Positions 17,525-26,214 are shown, numbered from the stretch's first letter. The stretch is DNA of 35,845 nucleotides from Bacteroidales bacterium (GCA_015709215.1 JACCQN010000034.1:1-35845); one strand, 5' to 3'. Notes: a model not told the origin generated them from the letters alone. Numbers and translations are program-made.

Positions 17525-17738
17525 GGACATAGTAATTTAGTGTGCCACAAATGAAGTAACCTTACAAATCTCGGTTTCCACAATTTACTGCTCAAGTTAT
17601 CCGGCGAAAGGGGGAGATCCAGACAAGTTGAGGATGAACTAATCTTGCCCATAAGGAAATTACTATTTAGCTCGACCCAAACAGGTCTTTTATTTATTGC
17701 GTTTCCAAAACCATCATATAACTAAAATCTAATGCACC

Positions 17739-19208
17739 ATGAAACGTCTTATTACACTTGTTCTGATCTGTTGCAGCACTGCTATTATAGCACAGGATTA
17801 CAAATTGTTTGATTCAAAATCGCAAAAGCTTTTTACTACATTTCCTGAAAAATCCAGCACTTATAGTCTTTCATTTGACTCAGTTGTATCATTTGGTTCT
17901 GATTCCATTTATTACAACTTTTACAGAATCGGCGAAATGAACTTTGTAAGCTATGACTGTGATTTTTGGGGAGATCCTAATTGTTATAAGCAAAATATTG
18001 CTGTATGGCCAGGTGAAAAAATTTCTTTTGACAACCAATACAATTACGGCTTTTTTCCGGGTAATGGTAACACTATTCAGTTAGACTTTACTCCCAATGG
18101 GGATACAAACATATTTTATGAGGATAGCACACAAAAATTCTCGTTAAGCTATGAATTCTCAGACACTATTACGGTCTTAAACTTTCCTGACTCCGCCCGT
18201 TTTTATACAATACATCACACTGATCTTGACGGTAATACCATCAATTCGGAATTAAATAACCAGAAAATTATTATTGGCAAAGACCTTGGGTTGGTGAGGT
18301 TTTTTCAGATTAATGAGTTTCCGGAAGTTTTGAACCCTATAACCTTAATCGGCCAAAAAAAACAGGGCCTCGGAATCTTTAATATCACACTTGGGATGTT
18401 ATACGATTTTGAGGTGGGAGATGAGTTTCAGTATAAGGAAGTCCACTTCAACACACTACCCTATTATGAAGATGAGAATTATACTGCTTACAGAAAACAC
18501 AACATCATCGAAAAGGATGAAACAAATGATTCATTAATCTATACTATTGATGAAACAATATTTTACGAAGACTCCTCTCTTGTGATCAACCAAACGATTC
18601 AAAAAGTATATCAGAAAAACCAAGTATTTGCACAACTCCCATTTGAAAAATTCAACGGCGACTACCAATGGTTTTTTATGGACGATTATTGCGGTTTGAA
18701 AAGCTGGACCTATCGGTTTGAAGCCGAAAATGCATTGGTATATTGCGAAATTGACAATGTATGGGGCTACTACGATACCTTTGGGCCCCCTTCAGAAGAA
18801 GAAACCACCTGGGCTTTCGGCCTTGGCATGTTTAAAAATAATTTTTATGACTATTATAATGGCATACAATACGCTTCTGGTTATAACCATACCTTGATTT
18901 ATTTTAAGAAAGGTGATCTTGAATGTGGTAATATAGTTGTCAGCACAGCTGAATCAAATCTGTCGCAAAAGCTTTATCAGGTTTACCCTAATCCGGTAAA
19001 TGACCAGCTATTCATTAAAAGCCCTCAAACAAGCCAAGCTTACCAAATTGAAATTAGAAATGGCTTCGGACAGCTGATCCAAACCGAATCGCAAATTGAG
19101 GCACAACACCATGTTTTGAATGTAGCCTCTCTAGCACCTGGAATGTATTACTACAAGATCACTGTGAATGGGAAAGTGGTCCAGCAAGGGAAGATGATTA
19201 AGGTGTAG
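17739..19208 (+). CDS. Secreted protein with T9SS type A C-terminal sorting domain
   Basis: 489 residues. The N-terminus is a signal peptide (MKRLITLVLICCSTAIIAQ), so export is by Sec. The body (about 25-405) is rich in Tyr, Phe, Asp and Asn with no family I recognise, and is probably beta-rich and extracellular. The last 80 residues form a type IX sorting domain: VYPNPVNDQLFIKSPQ, IRNGFGQLI, LNVASLAPGMYYYKI and a terminal GKMIKV. Such domains direct proteins through the type IX secretion system to the surface, where the domain is removed. A second sorting-domain protein follows at 19593, so this is a small secretion-dedicated region. Function is unknown. Confidence 0.85.
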   Translation: MKRLITLVLICCSTAIIAQDYKLFDSKSQKLFTTFPEKSSTYSLSFDSVVSFGSDSIYYNFYRIGEMNFVSYDCDFWGDPNCYKQNIAVWPGEKISFDNQYNYGFFPGNGNTIQLDFTPNGDTNIFYEDSTQKFSLSYEFSDTITVLNFPDSARFYTIHHTDLDGNTINSELNNQKIIIGKDLGLVRFFQINEFPEVLNPITLIGQKKQGLGIFNITLGMLYDFEVGDEFQYKEVHFNTLPYYEDENYTAYRKHNIIEKDETNDSLIYTIDETIFYEDSSLVINQTIQKVYQKNQVFAQLPFEKFNGDYQWFFMDDYCGLKSWTYRFEAENALVYCEIDNVWGYYDTFGPPSEEETTWAFGLGMFKNNFYDYYNGIQYASGYNHTLIYFKKGDLECGNIVVSTAESNLSQKLYQVYPNPVNDQLFIKSPQTSQAYQIEIRNGFGQLIQTESQIEAQHHVLNVASLAPGMYYYKITVNGKVVQQGKMIKV

Positions 19209-19592
19209 CATTATTATAATCCATTGTTTGATACAAGCCCATAGTAGTTCGACACAAAATAAATCATTTGACTAAACTTCTTTAAGGCAGCATACCCCGG
19301 TGCTGTTGCGTATTTACCAGCACTGAGCTTGTTGAAGTGAAATCCGTATCCGGAAAAACAAAAAACCCACGACATTATCTGGTTTTCTTGTCCTTTGACT
19401 GGGCAAAGGATCAAACCCTTTACGGAAAAGATGGTCTGCGCGCTCTGCCGAAACTAAAAACATTTTTTTACCTTTATAGCGGATTAACCAAACCGGCGGA
19501 CTTATGCAGCAATTAGCCAAGTCATTCCCTTTTCATAACAGAATCTACCAGCCTCATTATGGGCTAAGCGAATCACAATAAATTATTTAGTC
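19209..19592. other. Intergenic region, possible decayed minus-strand coding and one hairpin
   Basis: No intact gene is supported across these 384 bp. TCCTTTG (19391-19397) pairs with CAAAGGA (19404-19410), but no T-tract follows. Two overlapping minus-strand frames (19314-19520 and 19214-19414) give protein-like strings such as FNKLSAGKYATAPGYAALKK and could be one frameshifted remnant, but neither has a convincing start or family. TACCTTTA (19469-19476) is a weak -7 candidate for the next gene. Confidence 0.35.
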
Positions 19593-20453
19593 ATGAAAAA
19601 GCAATTATTACTCTTTTGTCTTAACCTATTTGCATGTGTTTCGATTTTTGGGCAAGACTTTATTATCCCAACAAAGCAATGGAATGTAAGATTATCTGCC
19701 GGAATGGGATTCTCAACGGAAATATATAAAATAGCCGGTGATTCTGTTGTTGAATCAAAGCTGTACAATAAGATTTGGGTATCGTACGACTCATTAGTCA
19801 CATTGAATTACCAGGGACTCTTGAGGGAAGAAGCAAAAACTGTTTACTACATTCCTCCAGGTGGAAGTGAAGGGATCTTGTATGATTTCAATCTGGAAGT
19901 TGGAGCCACGGCACTTGTTAACAACCTGTTCTGTAGTGATATTTTGTTAAATGTTATCGCTATTGACACTGTTGAATACTTTGGCATATCCCGAAAAAGG
20001 TGGCATATGGGAGAGGGCGGAGATGTTTACGAATACTGGCTCGAAGGCATTGGAAGCCTGAACGGACCACTGCACACTAAATATTGGGAATGTATTGTGT
20101 GTCCGGTTTGGGAGCTCTTATGCTTCCATGAAGATAATGCTTTGAGATATATTATGCCTTATGCATCAGAATGTTATCAAAGTACTGTAGGAATAGCCGA
20201 AAAAGATCAGCCGAATTACTTTAGTGTGTCGCCAAATCCTTTAACCGCAGGACAGGTCTTAACACTAAAAACAAATGCAGCAGCCAGCAGCCTCAGCATT
20301 CTTAACAGTTCGGGACAATTGGTCAGAAGGGTTGAAAAGATCAATGACTTGATTATTAAAATAGAAACCGATGACTTAACACCAGGCATGTATTTTATTC
20401 AACTCACCACAACTGAAAACAAAACCCAATCGAAAAGCTTGCTGATTCAATGA
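19593..20453 (+). CDS. Secreted protein with T9SS-type C-terminal sorting domain
   Basis: 286 residues with a signal peptide (MKKQLLLFCLNLFACVSIFGQ). The central region, about 25-200, has paired cysteines near KYWECIVCPVWELLCF and no domain I recognise. The C-terminal domain from about residue 208 reads NYFSVSPNPLTAGQVLTLK, SILNSSGQLVRRV, TDDLTPGMYFIQL and KSLLIQ, the usual sequence blocks of a type IX sorting domain. Together with the similar gene at 17739 it points to surface-exposed proteins of unknown purpose. It lies 38 nt upstream of a lipoprotein gene, which could be co-transcribed. Confidence 0.85.
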   Translation: MKKQLLLFCLNLFACVSIFGQDFIIPTKQWNVRLSAGMGFSTEIYKIAGDSVVESKLYNKIWVSYDSLVTLNYQGLLREEAKTVYYIPPGGSEGILYDFNLEVGATALVNNLFCSDILLNVIAIDTVEYFGISRKRWHMGEGGDVYEYWLEGIGSLNGPLHTKYWECIVCPVWELLCFHEDNALRYIMPYASECYQSTVGIAEKDQPNYFSVSPNPLTAGQVLTLKTNAAASSLSILNSSGQLVRRVEKINDLIIKIETDDLTPGMYFIQLTTTENKTQSKSLLIQ

Positions 20454-20491
20454 AATGATAAGCTAAACTAAAACTAAATGATCGTGTTACC

Positions 20492-21319
20492 ATGAATAAA
20501 ACAGTATTATTATTTTCTATCCTAATCATCCTAATCATAGGGTGTAAGAAAGAAATTTCAAATGGAAAGAATTCATTAACAACACTAATTCCTGAGTCGG
20601 CAGGAGTAAATTGTCCTTCGGGGGGATTTAAGATATCAACCGGTATCGACTTCAATGAGAATAATATTTTAGATCCGGAAGAAATTGATGCTGAAGAATA
20701 TGTTTGCAATGGAAATAACGGAGAAAACGGACTTAACTCATTGATTAAGGTAATAACTGAGCCCTCAAGTGAATATTGTGGATTTGGAGGGCTGAAGATT
20801 GAATCTGGCCAGGATAAAAACAATAATAACGTACTTGAGGAAAACGAAATCCAGGCTATCAACTATGTTTGTAACGGGGAGAATGGACAAAGTACTGGTG
20901 AAATTACTGCCATCAGGATCCCGTTCAATTTAGCTTATAAATGGAGATATGCTGAGAATAATTGGACTTCAGAGTATCAAGATGGCTTATTGAGTGGCTT
21001 TGACAAGGGTGATTATAGTGGTTTTGATAGTATTATTTTTGTTTCCTGGTTTCGTCGTGGAGGAGAATCAACCGATCCCCTTTGGTTAAGATTATATGAT
21101 TACACAGATGATTCTGGTATTTCTAATTCTGAGCTTATTTCGGTAATCCCAGACTCAATGCTGATAGATCCTGAAAGCAGAGTTTTTAAAAGTGACAATT
21201 TCTTTAATTCTATTTTATCAGGTCCCAGAACAATAGGCATACAATACAAAAAAGCGTCTACAGAAATACGAACCATTTCAATACATTATGCGGAGCTAAT
21301 TTTGTATAAGCGAGATTAA
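20492..21319 (+). CDS. Lipoprotein with two D/N-rich repeats (DUF7151-like)
   Basis: 275 residues with a lipoprotein signal: hydrophobic start ending LIIGC with the lipidated Cys at 18, followed by KKE. Residues about 38-88 and 92-140 are two copies of one repeat. Each has Cys-Gly-Gly, a D-x-N-x-N-x-x-L-x-x-x-E pattern (DFNENNILDPEE; DKNNNNVLEENE) and ends YVCNG-N/E-NG. This resembles the small repeat I know as DUF7151 and looks like a calcium-binding loop, although binding is inferred. The remaining part, about 145-275, is a beta-rich region without a recognised family. The cell-surface or periplasmic location follows from the lipobox. Its function is unknown. Confidence 0.75.
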   Translation: MNKTVLLFSILIILIIGCKKEISNGKNSLTTLIPESAGVNCPSGGFKISTGIDFNENNILDPEEIDAEEYVCNGNNGENGLNSLIKVITEPSSEYCGFGGLKIESGQDKNNNNVLEENEIQAINYVCNGENGQSTGEITAIRIPFNLAYKWRYAENNWTSEYQDGLLSGFDKGDYSGFDSIIFVSWFRRGGESTDPLWLRLYDYTDDSGISNSELISVIPDSMLIDPESRVFKSDNFFNSILSGPRTIGIQYKKASTEIRTISIHYAELILYKRD

Positions 21320-21390
21320 ACATTGTAGACTATTAACCAGCATGTTTATAACAAGGAAGGCAGAAATAAAAAAAGTGATAAAATGAATAA

Positions 21391-21510
21391 ATTGCGGTGT
21401 TTAGTGATGAGGCACGGATCGTACTTCGGCACTCCCTTCTACATGGTACGGCAAGCCTGTCTGTCAGTAAACAAGCTCAGGAAATCGCAGCCCAGGCAGC
21501 TAAACGGTAG
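21391..21510 (+). pseudogene. Possible 3' fragment of a decayed gene
   Basis: Between the lipoprotein and DUF4139 genes, a 39-codon open frame (bounded by a stop at 21388-21390 and TAG at 21508-21510) reads as a protein-like string ending LSVSKQAQEIAAQAAKR. The stretch is visibly richer in G and C than its neighbours and has no plausible start other than GTG at 21397. I do not recognise the family. It could be the tail of a deleted gene or chance. Confidence 0.3.
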
Positions 21511-21554
21511 CACTGAAAAAGGCACATTAACAGATAACCTAAAAACATAAAATT

Positions 21555-23519
21555 ATGAAATTTAAGCTTTTGATTGTGGCATTAGCATTTACTTTTAATC
21601 TTTACAGTAATGAAATTGACACCTTAAAACTCAGTTCAAAAATTAAAGAGGTAACTGTATTTATTGATGGGGCACAGATAACAAGAGAAGCAAAAATAGC
21701 TGTTTTAAAAGGCAAACACATTTTTGTATTAGAGAACCTGCCGGCAGAGATTAATCCACAAAGTATCCAAATTGACAACAATCAACAGGGCGAAATTTTG
21801 TCAGTAAAGCATGAACTGGTCTATCCTACCGAAAAGAGTAAAACAGTTATTGCATACGAGGACAAAATCAGACTTCAGAAAATCAGCGTACTGGAGATAC
21901 AAAATGAAATCAAGGTGTATGAACTGGAGGAAAAAATATTATTGGACAACAGTAAGCTGAATAAAAAGGATGAAGGCTCATCAGTTGCTGTGATCAAAGA
22001 AGCTGCTGCCTTTTACCGGACAAAACTGAATGAGATCAGACAAAATCAACTAAATCTTAAGGTTGAGTTGGATTTACAAAAGGAAAAAATACAGGATTTA
22101 TATTTAGAATTGAACAAATACGTGTCACATGAGAAAAAAACAACCAGTAAAATTGTATTCGCAGTCAACAGTGCAGCACAGTTAAATACTAACTTCAGGA
22201 TTAGTTATTTTGTTTCATCTGCTGGTTGGACTCCATTATACGATTTCAGGGTGAATGACATTCATGAGCCTTTAAATCTGATTTATAATGCAAATATCTA
22301 CCAATCGACCGGAGAAGATTGGAATGGTATAAATTTAACATTATCAACTAACAGACCCACCTTAAGCAATATAATGCCGCAACTGGAAACCTGGTTCATT
22401 GAAAGGAAAAATAGTTATCAAAAGAACAATGTAATTAGCGAACAGTCTGCATTGCGGGGAAATATTTCGGATGTAAATACAGGAGATCCCATTCCCTTCG
22501 CAAACTTAATCGTTTACAATAATGGAGAAGTTGTTGCAGCTACTACAACAGATTTTGATGGAAGATATTCCATTAAGCCAATCAATCCCGGATATTATGA
22601 TGTGATCGTTTCATTTGTTGGTTATGAAAGCACAGAAATGAAAGGTGTGCAGGTAAACGCAGGCAAAATAACTTTTCAGGATTTCAAAATGCAAGCTGCT
22701 GCTTTATCGCTTGATGAAGTGCAAATAGCTGAATATAAGATTCCATTAATCAATAAAGTCAAGCCCAGAAGAATTGGTTCAGTTACTGCAGAAGAAATAG
22801 CAAAAATGCCCGAACGCACAGCTAATTCAAAAGCTTCAACAGTCGCTGGCAGATGGGGATCAAGGGCCGAAGAAATTGTGTTTGTTGAAGGTTATGAGCC
22901 AAATCAAACTATTTCTGGTTTGGAGTATAAAATTGATGTTCCGTACACAATTCCATCCGACGGTAAAGATTACAATGTCAAAATCAAAGAAGCAATGATT
23001 CCTGTAAATTTTGTTTTCAGAAGTGTTCCCAAACTGGACAATGATGTTTTCCTGATTGCAGAAATAAGTGATTGGTCGAAATTGAATCTGTTGTCGGGAA
23101 AATCAAGTATTTATTACAATGGGGTTTTTACCGGCCAATCCGAAATTGATGTGAAGAACATCAAGGATACTTTAGCCATTTCTTTGAACAGAGAGAAGAA
23201 CATTCTTGTTGAGCGGACATTGCTAAAGAAGAAAAATGAAAAGCAGTTTATCGGGAATAACATACGAGAAACGATCAATTGGAGTATCACAGTCAAGAAC
23301 AATAAAACTGTCAGGGCCAAAGTTTTTATTGAAGATCAATTTCCTGTTTCTGAAAACAAATCAATCGAGATTGAAAGGCTTGAAGATTCGAATGGCAGGT
23401 TAAATGAAAAAACCGGAAAAATAATTTGGGAACTCAATTTGGAACCAAACGAGAAAAAAGAATTGACCTTAAAATATTCGGTTAAATACCCTAATCATAT
23501 GAGATTGGATGTTGACTAA
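21555..23519 (+). CDS. MuiA-type DUF4139 protein with inserted carboxypeptidase-regulatory-like domain
   Basis: 654 residues with a signal peptide (about 1-18). Residues about 25-125 match the DUF4140 N-terminal domain (KEVTVFIDGAQITREAKI; LENLPAEINPQSIQI). A coiled-coil stretch follows to about 195, then DUF4139 starts (FVSSAGWTPLYDFRVND; IYQSTGEDWNGINLTLSTNRP). DUF4139 is interrupted at about 298-378 by a carboxypeptidase-regulatory-like fold (RGNISDVNTGDPIPFANL; DGRYSIKPINPGYYDV; SFVGYES) and at about 405-445 by a segment resembling a TonB-receptor plug start (TAEEIAKMPERT). It then resumes (LEYKIDVPYTIPSDGK) to the end. Family members are linked by name to mucoidy inhibition, but their action is unknown. 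The protein is presumably periplasmic or surface-attached. Confidence 0.85.
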   Translation: MKFKLLIVALAFTFNLYSNEIDTLKLSSKIKEVTVFIDGAQITREAKIAVLKGKHIFVLENLPAEINPQSIQIDNNQQGEILSVKHELVYPTEKSKTVIAYEDKIRLQKISVLEIQNEIKVYELEEKILLDNSKLNKKDEGSSVAVIKEAAAFYRTKLNEIRQNQLNLKVELDLQKEKIQDLYLELNKYVSHEKKTTSKIVFAVNSAAQLNTNFRISYFVSSAGWTPLYDFRVNDIHEPLNLIYNANIYQSTGEDWNGINLTLSTNRPTLSNIMPQLETWFIERKNSYQKNNVISEQSALRGNISDVNTGDPIPFANLIVYNNGEVVAATTTDFDGRYSIKPINPGYYDVIVSFVGYESTEMKGVQVNAGKITFQDFKMQAAALSLDEVQIAEYKIPLINKVKPRRIGSVTAEEIAKMPERTANSKASTVAGRWGSRAEEIVFVEGYEPNQTISGLEYKIDVPYTIPSDGKDYNVKIKEAMIPVNFVFRSVPKLDNDVFLIAEISDWSKLNLLSGKSSIYYNGVFTGQSEIDVKNIKDTLAISLNREKNILVERTLLKKKNEKQFIGNNIRETINWSITVKNNKTVRAKVFIEDQFPVSENKSIEIERLEDSNGRLNEKTGKIIWELNLEPNEKKELTLKYSVKYPNHMRLDVD

Positions 23520-23598
23520 AAGCAATTTACCCGAAAATTGTAAAATTGAGATTTACCTATGACAAATTATAATTAATCAACACTAAAAGCTTTCTGAT

Positions 23599-24069
23599 AT
23601 GAGATCACTTATAAATATGCGGCTGGTATTCTTTCTTTCCTTGGTTTTGCTCAGCTCCATAATTTGTGGACAGCATAGGTCGACAGACATATGTAATTGT
23701 GAACCGGATAAAGAAGTCGTTTTTGGAGATCCAGAAAAATTGCCTGCTTTTCCGGGGGGAGCAAAAGCTTTAATGACCTATTTAAGTGAAAATATTGTTT
23801 ACCCTCAACTGGCCATTGATAGTGCATACGAAGATAAAGTTTTCATTTCTTTTTGCGTTCGTATAAGTGGTGAATTAACTGATTTAGAAGTTTTACGTGG
23901 CAAATATGAAGTTTTAAATAAAGAAGCATTGCGCGTAATCTCTGAAATGCCAAATTGGGAACCTGCTGAAAATAGAGGTATAAAACTATGTTATAGACAG
24001 GTAATTCCTGTCAGGTTCTTTCTGGATAAACCCTCCAAAAGTGAACTAAGAAAAGGAAAAAGAGAATAG
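23599..24069 (+). CDS. Secreted TonB C-terminal-domain protein
   Basis: 156 residues. A signal sequence (hydrophobic to about residue 23; an internal start ATG at 23617 gives a more compact one) precedes two Cys (C-N-C) and then a TonB_C-like fold (about 50-145). Motifs are PAFPGGAKALMTYLSENI, DKVFISFCVRISGELTDLEVL and MPNWEPAENRGI. Unlike true TonB there is no N-terminal transmembrane anchor with a proline-rich spacer. Such stand-alone domains are common in Bacteroidetes and may bind peptidoglycan or receptor plugs; their job is unclear. It is followed 79 nt later by a paralogue, so the pair arose by duplication. Confidence 0.82.
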   Translation: MRSLINMRLVFFLSLVLLSSIICGQHRSTDICNCEPDKEVVFGDPEKLPAFPGGAKALMTYLSENIVYPQLAIDSAYEDKVFISFCVRISGELTDLEVLRGKYEVLNKEALRVISEMPNWEPAENRGIKLCYRQVIPVRFFLDKPSKSELRKGKRE

Positions 24070-24148
24070 CTTATTGGGGTTTCATTTTCGGGAAATGATC
24101 TTAATCAAAAGCAGTTATTTGCTTATATCGCATGAACATTCAAATGCT

Positions 24149-24790
24149 ATGAAAACACAATTTCTAATTGCGCTGTTGTTTATTATTTCTGTTTCCGTTA
24201 GTGGTCAAAATGATACGGCGAAACAGCATGACAAGATTGAAGAAGTTGAGTTAATAGGGATAGTGGAGTCAATGCCCGAATTCATTGGCGGATTTGAGGC
24301 TTTAATGAAATACATTGCCACGCATGCAATATATACAGAACGAGCAAGAAAGGAAAAAGTGCAAGGGAAGGTATATGTGAATTTTACAGTGGATAAAAGT
24401 GGGGCAATACATAATCCAAAAGTTTTGAAAGGCATTCATCCTGATTTGGATAGCGTAAGTTTGTCACTTGTAAGCAATATGCCCAATTGGAATCCGGCAA
24501 AACAAAGGGGAAAGCCGGTTTCATGTCAGTACAACTTAGCTATCAGTTTTAATTTTGATCAGGATTATGACAATCCGGAACCCTCAAAATATTGGAAAAA
24601 AAAGGGAAGGAAAAAATTTATGAAGCGCTGCCTTAGTGAGTTTGGAAAAAGTGAAACTGATTGCAATTGCTGGTATAATTATATAATTTGGAACTATAAT
24701 CATTTAACAATGAAAGAAATAGATCTGCTTGAAATGTTCAATAGCCAGCAGCCTTGCGAGGGTAAAAGCAATATTGAAATAAACAGGTAG
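24149..24790 (+). CDS. Secreted TonB C-terminal-domain protein, paralogue with Cys-rich tail
   Basis: 213 residues from ATG 24149, which begins a good signal peptide (KTQFLIALLFIISVSVSGQ). The in-frame TTG at 24074 would put 25 polar residues before it and is rejected. The TonB_C-like region (about 35-145) has MPEFIGGFEALMKYIATHA, GKVYVNFTVDKSGAI and MPNWNPAKQRGKPV, matching the preceding gene block by block. A C-terminal extension (about 150-213) adds basic residues and several cysteines (DCNCWYNY; QQPCEG) with no recognised family. The tandem arrangement suggests duplication and divergence. Its stop is 28 nt from the stop of a convergent gene. Confidence 0.8.
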   Translation: MKTQFLIALLFIISVSVSGQNDTAKQHDKIEEVELIGIVESMPEFIGGFEALMKYIATHAIYTERARKEKVQGKVYVNFTVDKSGAIHNPKVLKGIHPDLDSVSLSLVSNMPNWNPAKQRGKPVSCQYNLAISFNFDQDYDNPEPSKYWKKKGRKKFMKRCLSEFGKSETDCNCWYNYIIWNYNHLTMKEIDLLEMFNSQQPCEGKSNIEINR

Positions 24791-24818
24791 TCGGGAGTAA
24801 ACTGTCCTCAGTACCTTA

Positions 24819-25469
24819 TTACGTAACTTTTTTATGCCTGACGGATCTTGCCGGCCAACGGGCGTTTTGATAGGCAAAATAACAATTGGGATATTCCTCC
24901 TCCCTTGAATTAATAATTGGATCGAAACCATCTCTGAGCAGTTCGTGATTGCTGATAATCAGCTGCTGTATCCGATGCCGTGAAGCAGCACGGTTGTTAT
25001 ATGCTTCACGAACCTTATTGATGGCATCCCTGTAATTATTTGCCGCCTGAATCAGACGATCGGTGACATGGATATCCGATGTAAATCCGATCAGTTTATC
25101 CGGATTGCGGTTAAGCAATTGAATCAACTGTTCGGTAAACAGCAAAAGCTGAGCTGCAGACACAGAACGGTAACGCCTTACAAACATCCTAATGGTTTGA
25201 TTATCGGACTGGTTGGCAACACAATATGCCAAATGCAGAAAACGATCAAACGCATCCAAAAGCTGCGCCCTGGCCTCGAGCCGTATAAGATTTACAGCCT
25301 TTACCGGAATCAAAAGTGGCTGCAACAGTCTGCCAATCTCATCCGTTTGATTGCCGAAGGTTTCCAACTCTGCAGTAAGGAACGGAATATCAGCAAAACA
25401 ATGCCTGTTTTGATTGAGCACATGCCAAACCGCCTTGAATTTCTCCGAATTTTGTAAAAAGTATTTCAT
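24819..25469 (-). CDS. Hypothetical all-alpha protein
   Basis: 216 residues, predicted almost wholly helical (long Leu/Gln/Arg-rich stretches such as QLLDAFDRFLHLAYCVANQ and AAQLLLFTEQLIQLLN). It has no signal peptide or membrane segment, and the C-terminus is basic. I do not recognise it with confidence. It loosely resembles short multi-copy hypothetical proteins of Bacteroidetes that share an N-terminal W-x-x-x-x-x-F-x-x-x-x-x-x-L pattern. ATG 25469 (MKYFLQNSEKF) is the only good start. It is convergent with the TonB_C gene and has a long gene-poor region upstream. The plus-strand frame 25068-25457 is its shadow. No function is proposed. Confidence 0.62.
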   Translation of the reverse strand: MKYFLQNSEKFKAVWHVLNQNRHCFADIPFLTAELETFGNQTDEIGRLLQPLLIPVKAVNLIRLEARAQLLDAFDRFLHLAYCVANQSDNQTIRMFVRRYRSVSAAQLLLFTEQLIQLLNRNPDKLIGFTSDIHVTDRLIQAANNYRDAINKVREAYNNRAASRHRIQQLIISNHELLRDGFDPIINSREEEYPNCYFAYQNARWPARSVRHKKVT

Positions 25470-25667
25470 AAGTCGCGTATTAAGTTAAAAAAACAACATC
25501 CTCTATATATATAGACCTGTAAGCGTTTCAAGATTCCAGATACAAAAGCTAATCCACTGACGCAAAGCAAGTAAGCAAACTACTTAAGCCTGTGCAATTG
25601 GGGTAAATCCCGGAATTAAAAAAGTTTTAGCAAAAAGCGTTTTATTGCGTGAAACAATAAAACTACA
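25470..25667. other. Gene-free flank of the 42-bp repeat array
   Basis: I see no supported gene here. A TATATATATA tract near 25504 lies 35 bp upstream of the minus-strand gene start and could be part of its promoter region. The rest reads as non-coding. Confidence 0.4.
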
Positions 25668-25961
25668 TTTTGGAAAGAGCAGATGACAAAAAGTAAAAAG
25701 AAATTCAGGTTTTGGAATTACCGGATGAACAAAAGCAAAGGCAAACTTCTGATTTGAAGAGCTAAAATAAGTGAAAGCACTAAGGAATGCTGGTTTTTGA
25801 ATGAATGGAAAAGTGAAAGTGAAGTGGAATTTTCATTTTGGAAGGAGCAAATAAGTTAAACAAGACAAAAATTCTGATTTTGGAATAAGCAGATGAACAA
25901 AAGTAAAGGCAAATTCTCGTTTTGGAATTACCGGATGAGACAAATTAAGTGTAAGATTTTG
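25668..25961 (+). repeat. Seven 42-bp imperfect tandem repeats, readable as a decayed 14-residue peptide repeat
   Basis: Unit starts (TTT-T-G-G or variants) fall at 25668, 25710, 25752, 25794, 25836, 25878 and 25920, exactly 42 bp apart with no slippage. In one frame each unit reads like FWNKQMNKSKGKFS. Unit variants include FWNYRMNKSKGKLL and FWKEQMTKSKKKFR. The frame is broken by stops at 25755, 25857 and 25875, so no continuous protein is made. Conservation is stronger in units 2, 6 and 7 than in units 3-5. It is either a relict repeat protein or a non-coding minisatellite whose period happens to be 14 codons. The flank 25962-26169 shows no gene. Confidence 0.88.
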
Positions 25962-26169
25962 TCATGCATATAGCAGTGCTGTGAATATCATGAGGTTGAT
26001 AGCTGGGGATTCAGTGAATCATCTGTGTGTGTTGGGATTTTTGGGGTAATTGAGAAATTTGATGCTGTTGAGCGTTTTGGCGCTGGGCATTTTTACTAAT
26101 TTTAAGCCGAAAAAAAACCAAGCTGCGAAAATTCGGACAGGATAATACAATTCACGTAGGTTCTTTTTT

Positions 26170-26214
26170 ATGAAGTATTTGAGACAAGGAATTAGCAAAT
26201 ACTTTTTAAAATAA
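26170..26214 (+). promoter_or_regulatory. Hairpin and 14-codon mini-ORF in the vsr leader
   Basis: AAGTATTTG (26173-26181) pairs perfectly with CAAATACTT (26196-26204), a 9-bp stem with a 14-nt loop, followed by TTTTT. The same stretch is an ATG-to-TAA frame of 14 codons (26170-26214) ending 5 nt before the vsr start. Terminator-like folding plus a mini-ORF is the layout of an attenuator, but the AT-rich sequence makes chance possible. Confidence 0.35.

Noticed and set aside
17525-17738. Riboswitch or structured RNA in the long leader
   Set aside because: I looked for known aptamer cores and strong stems and found none; the leader may simply be long.
24074-24148. TTG start for the second TonB-C protein
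   Set aside because: It gives a polar stretch before the signal peptide; ATG 24149 makes a normal one.
25068-25457. Plus-strand gene of 129 codons
   Set aside because: Opposite-strand shadow of the helical protein at 24819-25469; residue composition is less protein-like and there is no start signal.
25668-25961. CRISPR array
   Set aside because: The period is regular, but each 42-bp unit diverges along its whole length with no invariant repeat and unique spacer structure, and no cas gene is near.
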